Shown here in pieces: positions 1 to 6,663 of a DNA stretch of 8,062 bases; position 1 is the stretch's first letter, and every line of letters starts with the position of its first letter. Position numbers and translations under genes: made by a program. The stretch lies in contig CALKWL010000263.1 in the NCBI GenBank assembly GCA_938004235.1, positions 1 to 8,062 of the forward strand, in the 5' to 3' direction. Source of the DNA: an uncultured Gammaproteobacteria bacterium (GTDB lineage: Bacteria > Pseudomonadota > Gammaproteobacteria > Halothiobacillales > Halothiobacillaceae). A model generated the notes under the pieces. That model worked only from the letters and a program-made list of their open reading frames with translations. It had not been told where the DNA came from and did no database searches.

Positions 1-969
1 GGAGACGTGATTGAACGGTGTTTTTAGCCCTAAGAAGCGGATATTTAATGCAGATGAGCCACCAAACCCTGCTGCTGGGATAATATTTACCTCTATCCCT
101 GGCGCTTTTGTTAGAGCCCAATCAAAGCCACCTGCTGAGAGTGATGGAGAAAGCTCAAAATCACCATTAAATACATACCCATTGTAACGCAACTGCTCTA
201 CAGATAAGGCACTCAGCCAATTAAAGTAGGCATCAGTCCAAAGATTTTCTTTTTGCAAACGACGCACAAGAGCATTCTGAATCTGCCATGAAATATCGGT
301 CTGTGACGACTTGTAGCGCTCAACAACCGCTCGTACTAATTCAAATTCACCCGAATTAACCAACGCATATACGAGAAATGGATTTACCCAACTATGCCCT
401 CTAAGCAACAGCTCCACAACCAAAGGACGGCTCTCCGCCCGCTCCAAAAACTGAAGAATTATGGGAAATAAATGTTTATATGACTGCGTGTCCTTAGAAA
501 GCACCAGATCCAGATAACCCAAACCCTTACCAATATCACCTTGTTGCAGCCAGTATGAAGCTGCATCAAGCTGAACACCAGTACGCTGCGGAGTCATTAG
601 CATTGCAATAAACATAACCCTGGATGCCAGCGAAACTTCCCCATTTATTGAGTATTGCTTCGCCAGGATTGCATATAGACGTCCGTCGTAAGGCAAAACA
701 CTAACGAGATGCTGGATGACTCGCATACCATGCGTAACATCATTATCGCTTAGAGCGCGCTGCAACAAAGCTTCTGGATGCCCAGGATTCCACGTCAATG
801 TCTGGTTAGTTATATCGTTTGACCTTACCCCCTCCTCACCAAAAGCAAGGTCAGCCATATGAAGAGTTGTTATTCGCCACACCAAAAAAGCAATCAAAAA
901 TAAAACAGCCGCGAAAAAAACAAGTCTCATATTTCTAACACACGCCATACTCAATAAACACTTATTCAT
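1..969 (-). CDS. Membrane-anchored helical-repeat protein with C-terminal jelly-roll-like domain (partial, 3' end outside window)
   Basis: The reverse strand is open from an ATG at 969 to the window edge, giving 323 residues without a stop; the C-terminus is missing. Residues about 14-32 form one hydrophobic segment (core FFAAVLFLIAFLVW), an N-terminal anchor with the rest probably periplasmic. Residues about 55-260 are Leu/Ala-rich amphipathic helices in TPR-like style (for example NPGHPEALLQRAL and LQQGDIGKGLGYLDLVL), without clean consensus repeats. From about residue 263, NGYVFNGDFE followed by GGFDWAL resembles the start of carbohydrate-binding (CBM4/9-like) jelly-roll domains found in some EPS-cluster proteins. 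The gene follows the J-domain gene by 12 bp and is probably co-transcribed. The start is uncertain: ATGs at residues 8 and 14 are alternatives and none has a strong ribosome-binding site. I infer a structural or scaffolding role in polymer assembly or secretion; no enzymatic motif is visible. Confidence 0.72.
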   Translation of the reverse strand, partial: MNKCLLSMACVRNMRLVFFAAVLFLIAFLVWRITTLHMADLAFGEEGVRSNDITNQTLTWNPGHPEALLQRALSDNDVTHGMRVIQHLVSVLPYDGRLYAILAKQYSINGEVSLASRVMFIAMLMTPQRTGVQLDAASYWLQQGDIGKGLGYLDLVLSKDTQSYKHLFPIILQFLERAESRPLVVELLLRGHSWVNPFLVYALVNSGEFELVRAVVERYKSSQTDISWQIQNALVRRLQKENLWTDAYFNWLSALSVEQLRYNGYVFNGDFELSPSLSAGGFDWALTKAPGIEVNIIPAAGFGGSSALNIRFLGLKTPFNHVS

Positions 970-981
970 ACCAAAAAATAA

Positions 982-2559
982 TTAGTCGGAAGTATAATTG
1001 ATATAGCTAATCAAAAGTTTCGCCCCATTTTCTTTTAACTCAAATGCCAAGCGACCTTTTGAAACAACATCATCTACACCATCAAGATACACAACTGATG
1101 CCGTATACCGCCCCTGACCTGTAATTAAATTGGGCTTAAACACCCAATTTATATCATCAATAATCAAGCGACGCCTATGTGTCGACTTAAAAAGCCGCCC
1201 ATAGTCCTGGCGAATAAACTCAAAACCGCCGCCATCTGTTATCACATCAGGTGAAAACACAGTCATAAACTCAGATAAATTCCCACTTTCATAGCTTTGA
1301 ATAAACACACTCAACAAAAACTTGGCGCGATCTGCATCTATTGATGATTTGGCTGCATTAGTCTGCACCACAGACTGCAACTTAACTCCAGTATCAGGGG
1401 TCTTCTGGAACATATCAGACCCTCTGTCACCTTGTTGACCAACCTGATCGGCCAATCTGTTGGGTGGCTTCTCCAGTCCTACCTTGATAACAGATGGAGC
1501 CAAAGCGACTTCAGACTTAGGTTTAGACTCAGTAGAAAGCTTATCACTTGTACCTTTGCTGGCTTGTGTAACCTCGAACGCCGCAAGCGCCGCCCCACTG
1601 GTTTTTTCATCAAATGGATTGTGAGAGCCCTTCCTCTCGTCGTGAGGCACTTGCTTTTCTTTCGCACCATGAACTGCCTTGTCAGTCGATAAGCCAATTT
1701 CTTTAACAACATTACCTGAGCTATTGGACTCCTTCTTAGGTAATGCAACATTTTCACGAGCATTTTTTTCGACGGTGTCTTGCCCAATCTCTGTAGATAT
1801 CGCCGCCTTGAAGCTTGGTACTGTCAACTCTTCAGATTTTTCCGCGAGGAGGCCTATAGACTGCTCATCTGAAAAATTAACATGCCCCGCCGTGCTTGCA
1901 TTGTCATTTAAATCAAAATGACTTTGTCCATCTATAACTAGCCAAATCAACATCACTGCAACAAGAGCAGTTGAACTCAAAATCATTTCAGTCGGGCGGC
2001 GAAATAAAAACTCAGCCGCTCGACTCCACCATGGATAACTATCATTTTGAAAATAATTATGCTTAACCCTATCGCTTGAACGATAGTAGTTAGCACTTCC
2101 GGAACTCGAAGAAACAACTAGAGAACTATCATAAGCTTGCCTTGATTCAAGATGAATAAGCGTGTTATATGCAGCATTTATGCGAGATGCAAAACCAGCC
2201 CTCCAAACATCCTCATCACCAATACGATCAGGATGAAATAATCGAATCATCAAGCGATGATTTTTTTTAATTTCCCCATCACTCGCTGACCGATTTAAGC
2301 CGAGAATACGATAATAATTCGCACCTTTTGCAAGCAGGACATTTTCGATAAAAAACATCACTGCATCAAAGCGCTCTTTTCCTTCTAAATCGTTAACATC
2401 ACGAGCCGACTGATATTTCAACGCAAACGATAATAAATTCTCAATTCCATGCGGCAGAGCCACCTGCCCCTTGAGTAGTTCAAGATGCTGCCCTGGATGT
2501 CGATAGCAGTCCAATGCTAGAAAAACGATTGGCGGAAGAGGGTCTTCGTCTATTGACAT
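982..2559 (-). CDS. Membrane-anchored J-domain protein with C-terminal NTF2-like domain, in EPS operon
   Basis: This 525-residue protein has an unusual layout. Residues 1-78 are an N-terminal region I do not recognise. Residues about 81-147 are a J domain beginning YYRILGLN, with the HPD signature intact at 109-111, which in the family stimulates DnaK/Hsp70 ATPase. There is no Gly/Phe region or zinc finger, so it is a class C (type III) J protein. A single membrane segment lies at about 191-209, preceded by Arg-rich sequence (SRAAEFLFRRP), which predicts a cytoplasmic J domain. Residues about 215-405 are a polar, Lys/Ser/Glu-rich low-complexity linker. Residues about 408-525 (start near DRAKFLLSVFIQSYESG) look like a SnoaL/NTF2-like fold and would be periplasmic. 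It starts 30 bp after the kinase gene with a weak ribosome-binding site. Function is inferred only: it could recruit DnaK to the Wzc complex or couple cytoplasmic state to the periplasmic machinery. J domain and membrane segment are sure; the NTF2 assignment is moderate. Confidence 0.88.
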   Translation of the reverse strand: MSIDEDPLPPIVFLALDCYRHPGQHLELLKGQVALPHGIENLLSFALKYQSARDVNDLEGKERFDAVMFFIENVLLAKGANYYRILGLNRSASDGEIKKNHRLMIRLFHPDRIGDEDVWRAGFASRINAAYNTLIHLESRQAYDSSLVVSSSSGSANYYRSSDRVKHNYFQNDSYPWWSRAAEFLFRRPTEMILSSTALVAVMLIWLVIDGQSHFDLNDNASTAGHVNFSDEQSIGLLAEKSEELTVPSFKAAISTEIGQDTVEKNARENVALPKKESNSSGNVVKEIGLSTDKAVHGAKEKQVPHDERKGSHNPFDEKTSGAALAAFEVTQASKGTSDKLSTESKPKSEVALAPSVIKVGLEKPPNRLADQVGQQGDRGSDMFQKTPDTGVKLQSVVQTNAAKSSIDADRAKFLLSVFIQSYESGNLSEFMTVFSPDVITDGGGFEFIRQDYGRLFKSTHRRRLIIDDINWVFKPNLITGQGRYTASVVYLDGVDDVVSKGRLAFELKENGAKLLISYINYTSD

Positions 2560-2589
2560 AGTTTATAGCCAGATCATTTAGCAGCAATA

Positions 2590-4839
2590 TCACTTACCAT
2601 ATTGATAATAGGCTTCATAACCATAAGATCCATGACGAGTATTAACTTTGGTAAGAACTCCGCCAATAATTTTTGAATGCGCACCCTTAAGTCTCTTCAA
2701 AGCATCTCGCATATGATCGACACGTGTAAGCCCTGCCTCTACAATCAACACAGTTGCATCAGCAAGATTTCCTAGCAAAGGGGCATCAGCCAAACCAAGT
2801 ACAGGAGGACCATCCATAATGACAATATCGAACTTCTCAGCCGCAAGCGACAAAAATGAAAACATTTTCCCACTCGATATAAGCTCAGCAGGATTAGGTG
2901 GTAGAGGTCCAGAAGGAACAATAAACAGATTTTCTACTGAAGCACTGCGAGTAATTTCCGCAGGCTTGGCATCACCTGCCAAATAATTGGTTATTCCCCA
3001 GTCATTCACAATACCTAGAACCTTATGTAGGCTTGCCTTCCTTAAATCCATATCGATAAGCAACACACGTTTTCCTGCCTGAGCAAATTGAATCGCCACA
3101 CTAAGAGATGTGGTTGACTTTCCTTCGCCAGGCCGAGCACTGGTAAAAAGAACCACTTTGGGGGCGCCCTCCGAAGTAGTGAATTGCAAAGCTGTACGTA
3201 AAGATCGGTAGGCCTCAGAAATTGCAGAGCGCGGATTCATATTTTCTGCATGAATGTGCTTTGGATCCCCAACTCCTTTTCTGTTTTTTGCATCTGGAAT
3301 AATCCCAAGAACGGGAAGAGACGACAGCTTCTCAAAATCAACAACCCCTTTTACTGAGTCGTCCAAAACTTCTATCAGAAGAACCAGAAGAACCCCTCCC
3401 ATTAAACCGAGAAACGCCGCAATCAAAACAATCAATGTTTTCTTCGGTTTAATTGGGTGATCAGATATCTTCGCCCGATCGACCACACTTATGTTGTTTA
3501 ATCCCACGCCACCAGCAACACTCACTTCTTTCATCCGCTGCAGTAGTCCTTCATAAAGCTGACGATTTGTATCGACCTCTCGCTTAAGAACGCTATAGCG
3601 CGTACCACGATCCTGGATGCTCAAAATCTCTTCTTTCGCCTCATCCCGCTTCGCGCGCAATGCCAACTCCTCAGCTTTTGCAGCTTCGTAGCGCATTTGC
3701 ACAGAAACTTTAATGCTACGAACTTCATCATCAATTTTTCTTTGAATTTCGTCGATCTGACTTTTCTTCTGCAGCATCAGAGGAAATTCAGGCTTATAAA
3801 TTTGCAATGCATCCTGATACTCTGCCTCCAGGGCAGCACGCTTCGACTTTAGATCCTGAATAACTTTGCTCTCGAGCACCACACTGAAGGATGCGGCTCC
3901 CGCACCCTGCATCTGCTTATAAATACTCTCCGCCTTGATTCGCTCTTGTTCTGCTTGAGCAAGAGCTTTTGTGTACTCCACAAGTACTTGGTTATCTGCA
4001 TTGACTGCATCAGGATTATCGTCTTTGACGACCCCTAAACTTCGCGCATAGGCGGATAAATCTTTCTCTGAGTCCTCAAGTCTTGCCCTAGTTTGCGCCA
4101 ATTGCTCAGTCAAGAAGTTTTTGGCATAGCTTGATGCCTCCATCCTTCTTTCAAGATTAAGACTGATATACTCAGAAGCAATTGTATTTGCAATTTTCTC
4201 AGCTAAAACGGGCTTGGGACTTTCAAAGCTAACTTTAACCAATCTGGAATTACGGACAGGACTTATTTTTAATCCAGCAAGAAACGCATCAATAACCTTT
4301 TCCCGAGCATTTTCAGGTTTTGATGATATTGTACTTTGATTCGCGTCTTTTGTATCTGTTGATGCGACGCCATCGACAGCACCTGTTTTTTTCTGTGCCG
4401 AGAAAGTTGGCTCGCTCCACAAATCAAGTTTGGTAATAATACGCGTAGCAAGCGAACGACTTTTTAGAAGCTCATATTGAGTCGCATAGAACTCCTTACC
4501 ATCTGCCGGTGAATCCACGGGTTTAACATCCTCATATTCAACAACCTTGGATTCTTGCCGATCAATTTGAAGCACCACTGTAGAGCTATATATCGGCGTC
4601 ATCATTAATGACACGATAATTGCTGTCACCGTAACGATAAGAAAGAAGGTCAGCACTGTCCACTTACGCTTGAGAACAACAGCCCAAAGCGCTTTTAGAT
4701 CAATGTCCACCTCGTCATGGTGTTCCTTTGGCTGCTCATGATGCACCTGAAGCACGCCTTCTTGACGCCTGATGAGCTGCTTTGATCGCCCATCATCCGA
4801 ACCGTTTAGAGCACCACCCTCTTTTAAATCATCAGACAT
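2590..4839 (-). CDS. wzc: Polysaccharide co-polymerase fused to BY-family tyrosine autokinase (Wzc-like)
   Basis: The 749-residue protein is an inner-membrane chain-length regulator and tyrosine autokinase that works with the outer-membrane exporter encoded upstream. A cytoplasmic His-rich N-tail (about 30-45) precedes membrane segment 1 (about 60-80), a Wzz domain, a long periplasmic coiled-coil region (about 230-430) with a GumC-like YKPEFPLMLQKKSQI stretch, the Pro-rich DHPIKPKK and membrane segment 2 (about 468-490). The cytoplasmic kinase has the EX2RX2R oligomerisation motif (E542, R545, R548), Walker A ARPGEGKST (K574), Walker A' VLLIDMDLR (D596, D598) and Walker B IVIMDGPP (D676). The C-terminal tyrosine cluster is Y739, Y741, Y744, Y745 and Y747, the expected autophosphorylation sites. 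Length fits fused proteobacterial Wzc/GumC-type kinases. A Ser/Thr/Lys-rich insert at about 148-180 interrupts the Wzz domain. It lies 56 bp after the export gene. The start ATG has only an A-rich, weak ribosome-binding site, but no other start fits better. Assignment is firm; the polymer is unknown. Confidence 0.95.
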   Translation of the reverse strand: MSDDLKEGGALNGSDDGRSKQLIRRQEGVLQVHHEQPKEHHDEVDIDLKALWAVVLKRKWTVLTFFLIVTVTAIIVSLMMTPIYSSTVVLQIDRQESKVVEYEDVKPVDSPADGKEFYATQYELLKSRSLATRIITKLDLWSEPTFSAQKKTGAVDGVASTDTKDANQSTISSKPENAREKVIDAFLAGLKISPVRNSRLVKVSFESPKPVLAEKIANTIASEYISLNLERRMEASSYAKNFLTEQLAQTRARLEDSEKDLSAYARSLGVVKDDNPDAVNADNQVLVEYTKALAQAEQERIKAESIYKQMQGAGAASFSVVLESKVIQDLKSKRAALEAEYQDALQIYKPEFPLMLQKKSQIDEIQRKIDDEVRSIKVSVQMRYEAAKAEELALRAKRDEAKEEILSIQDRGTRYSVLKREVDTNRQLYEGLLQRMKEVSVAGGVGLNNISVVDRAKISDHPIKPKKTLIVLIAAFLGLMGGVLLVLLIEVLDDSVKGVVDFEKLSSLPVLGIIPDAKNRKGVGDPKHIHAENMNPRSAISEAYRSLRTALQFTTSEGAPKVVLFTSARPGEGKSTTSLSVAIQFAQAGKRVLLIDMDLRKASLHKVLGIVNDWGITNYLAGDAKPAEITRSASVENLFIVPSGPLPPNPAELISSGKMFSFLSLAAEKFDIVIMDGPPVLGLADAPLLGNLADATVLIVEAGLTRVDHMRDALKRLKGAHSKIIGGVLTKVNTRHGSYGYEAYYQYGK

Positions 4840-4895
4840 TTTTCTTTATCTTCAAAAATTGAAATCAAACCATGACATTAAGAACAAAATCACCA

Positions 4896-5657
4896 TCAAA
4901 ATGGATTACCAAAACCGATAAAACCTCGCAAGGTATCCGTCAACCCCTTTACCATCGCTTTTCCTGATGACTCACCTACGACAACAATATCATTACCCTG
5001 AACCTGAGGATCATCAACTCTACCCTCACGAATATCTGTGAGGTTGTATGTATGAGTCTCTTTGGTTCCGTCTGGATTTACTCGGTAAATTCGAATTTTT
5101 TCCACATCAGCCACGGCATCGAAACCTGATGCCATTGCTATAACCTGGAGCAACGTTGTACGACCAGTTATCGGAAAAACACCAGCCTTTTTAACATTAC
5201 CTTCAACAGTAATTTTTTGGCTTGTATACTCTTTGATAAAAACACCTACTTGCGGGTTTTGCAAATATTTTTCGCCATATTTATCCGCAATGGTTTTTTC
5301 AAGCGCATACCCACTCAGACCGCCTGCCTGAACCACCCCTATCAATGGAAGATTGATCTCTCCCCTTGAATTTACCCGCACTGTGCGGGATAAATCTGGC
5401 GACTGAAATATTGAGATCTCTAAAAGATCATGAGCGCCAATAATATACTCCTCATTCATGACAACAGGAGCACTCGCGAGCTTTCCTTGAGACTTCACGA
5501 CCGAGCGCTCCTCATTATTGGGAGCAGCGCCAGCTTCGTGTTCAGATGCAGCACGTTCATCTGAATATTGCGTTTGCAACTCATCCGAAAATGCCAGCCC
5601 AGGAAGACTCATCGCAATCATCACTACAACGCCTATTAAAGAATTATATTTCACCAC
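4896..5657 (-). CDS. Short Wza-like polysaccharide export protein (outer-membrane, SLBB domain)
   Basis: About 253 residues; first gene of the leftward operon. An N-terminal signal peptide has hydrophobic core LIGVVVMIAMSLPGLAFS with probable cleavage before DELQ. A polar linker follows, then the polysaccharide export domain (start near EEYIIGAHDLLEISIF, about residues 70-150) and one SLBB-type domain (about 150-235, with ITVEGNVKKAGVFPI). The C-terminus, LRGFIGFGNPF, is short and ends in Phe. Compared with E. coli Wza (379 residues, lipoprotein), it is short, has no cysteine at all and so no lipobox, and seems to lack the extra domains and long C-terminal helix; length is closer to PslD-type exporters. 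The start is ambiguous: TTG at 5660, GTG at 5657 and GTG at 5654 are adjacent and in frame. The GGGG at 5664-5667 is 3 nt from TTG but 6 nt from the first GTG, so I chose 5657. Role: translocation of polymer across the periplasm and outer membrane with the Wzc partner. Confidence 0.92.
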   Translation of the reverse strand: MVKYNSLIGVVVMIAMSLPGLAFSDELQTQYSDERAASEHEAGAAPNNEERSVVKSQGKLASAPVVMNEEYIIGAHDLLEISIFQSPDLSRTVRVNSRGEINLPLIGVVQAGGLSGYALEKTIADKYGEKYLQNPQVGVFIKEYTSQKITVEGNVKKAGVFPITGRTTLLQVIAMASGFDAVADVEKIRIYRVNPDGTKETHTYNLTDIREGRVDDPQVQGNDIVVVGESSGKAMVKGLTDTLRGFIGFGNPF

Positions 5658-5693
5658 CAATTACCCCAATAAATAATACATAAAAAATAACTT

Positions 5694-5702
5694 ATCATAT
5701 CA
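5694..5702 (-). promoter_or_regulatory. Candidate extended -10 promoter of the EPS operon
   Basis: Read on the minus strand this is TGATATGAT, an extended -10 (TGn followed by TATGAT, 5 of 6 matches to TATAAT). No good -35 lies 17 bp upstream, which fits an extended -10 or an activator-dependent promoter. Transcription would begin near 5687 and leave a leader of roughly 30 nt before the start codon. An alternative on the same strand, TTGATA with TATTAT, needs a 19-bp spacer and is less likely. Called from sequence only. Confidence 0.4.
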
Positions 5703-5709
5703 AAACATG

Positions 5710-5728
5710 AACTTACATAACTTCACAT
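5710..5728. repeat. Tandem direct repeat between divergent promoters (possible operator)
   Basis: AACTTACAT is followed immediately by AACTTCACAT, two half-sites differing by one inserted base and spaced about one DNA turn apart. The repeat lies between the proposed leftward extended -10 and the rightward -35 and covers the place where a -35 element of the leftward promoter would sit. Tandem direct repeats at about 10 bp are a usual binding pattern for OmpR-type response regulators. No regulator is encoded here, so the role is inference. Confidence 0.3.
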
Positions 5729-5736
5729 CAAATACA

Positions 5737-5765
5737 TTGATTAACTTTGACATAAAGCTTATAAA
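5737..5765 (+). promoter_or_regulatory. Sigma70-like promoter for the PHP phosphatase gene
   Basis: TTGATT at 5737-5742 and TATAAA at 5760-5765 are separated by exactly 17 bp (4 of 6 and 5 of 6 consensus matches). Transcription would start near 5772, giving a leader of about 43 nt before the GTG at 5815. A TTGACA at 5747-5752 is also present, but no -10 lies at a suitable distance from it. Good spacing and position make this the best rightward promoter candidate. Confidence 0.5.
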
Positions 5766-5814
5766 CCAACACCATAACCAGCGCACGCCCATTTAATCTT
5801 TCGGAAGCTATATT

Positions 5815-6645
5815 GTGATTGACTTACACTGCCACATTCTCCCCGGAATCGATGACGGAGCTCCCGACCTTGCTTCCTCACTCGCCATGGCGCGCCTTGC
5901 CCTCGACGACGGCATTGAAGTTACCGCTTGCACGCCGCACATCTATCCTGGCGTGTACGAGAATGATGCTGCGGGAATCCGAAAAGGAATGGAGGCTTTC
6001 TCTCAAAGCCTTTTGGAACACAACCTTCCACTTAAGCTGGTCGAAGGCGCTGATACACATGTCGCGCCCCAATTGGTACGACAGTTGCGTGATGATCTGG
6101 TGCCTACGTTGAACAGGTCAAGATATTTTTTACTTGAACCCCCTCATCACACCCCTCCACCTCGTTTTGACGAGTATGTTTTCAACATTTTCGCTGCTGG
6201 ATATGTTCCCATCATCACACATCCCGAGCGACTGCGATGGATTGAGGATCACTACACAACTTTCGTAGCCATGGCTCAACAGGGTGTGTGGATGCAGCTT
6301 ACGGCGGGAAGCTTGACCGGCCATTTTGGCTCGCGCCCAAGGTATTGGGCTGAGCGTATGCTGAACGAGGGGCTAGTGCATATCCTGGCGTCAGATGGGC
6401 ATGGTGTCAGCAAGCGCCCTCCGACAATGAGCGCAGGACGCGACGTCGCTGCAACGCACCTTGGTACTGAAGAGGCAAAACACCTGGTGTGGACTCGCCC
6501 GCTCGCCGTCATTCATAACTGCGCCCCTGAGTCCATCCCACCGATTCCCATTTTGGATTCAAGCTCAACGCCCAAAACCAGATCAATATCCTTTGACGGC
6601 ATTGGGCAATGGCTTAGCCGCTTGACCCGCAAGCATCGTAGCTGA
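5815..6645 (+). CDS. PHP-family metal-dependent tyrosine phosphatase (CpsB/CapC/YwqE type)
   Basis: The 276-residue protein is predicted to remove phosphate from phosphotyrosine, most likely on the kinase encoded across the divergent promoter. It shows the PHP metal-site pattern of the CpsB family: HCHILPGIDDG at 5-15 (H5, H7), TPH at 40-42, an acidic residue at 80, E108 in LLEPP, THPER at 135-139 (H136) and SDGHG at 193-197 (D194, H196), followed by the typical RPPTM. At position 80 there is Asp (GAD) where the family usually has Glu (GAE), a conservative change at a likely metal ligand. Length is slightly above the usual 240-255 because of a polar tail after about residue 245. The start is GTG with GGAAG seven bases upstream; MIDLHCH begins just as other members do. 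This family is the usual phosphatase of Gram-positive capsule systems, whereas Gram-negative loci mostly use a low-molecular-weight Wzb. Its 3' end is 18 bp from the convergent next gene. Confidence 0.9.
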   Translation: MIDLHCHILPGIDDGAPDLASSLAMARLALDDGIEVTACTPHIYPGVYENDAAGIRKGMEAFSQSLLEHNLPLKLVEGADTHVAPQLVRQLRDDLVPTLNRSRYFLLEPPHHTPPPRFDEYVFNIFAAGYVPIITHPERLRWIEDHYTTFVAMAQQGVWMQLTAGSLTGHFGSRPRYWAERMLNEGLVHILASDGHGVSKRPPTMSAGRDVAATHLGTEEAKHLVWTRPLAVIHNCAPESIPPIPILDSSSTPKTRSISFDGIGQWLSRLTRKHRS

Positions 6646-6663
6646 GGCAAGCGAATGCGCGAT

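Noticed and set aside
5747..5752. Consensus TTGACA as -35 for the PHP gene
   Set aside because: The nearest -10-like sequence (CATAAC at 5773) would need a 20-bp spacer; the TTGATT/TATAAA pair with 17 bp fits better.
5658..5814. RfaH ops/JUMPstart element or RcsB box, often seen before EPS operons
   Set aside because: No GGCGGTAGC-like sequence and no convincing Rcs box could be found on either strand of the leader.
6613..6663. Possible terminator between the convergent PHP and HisN-like genes (GCTTG/CAAGC)
   Set aside because: The stem is only five pairs, lies inside the PHP coding end and has no T-run.
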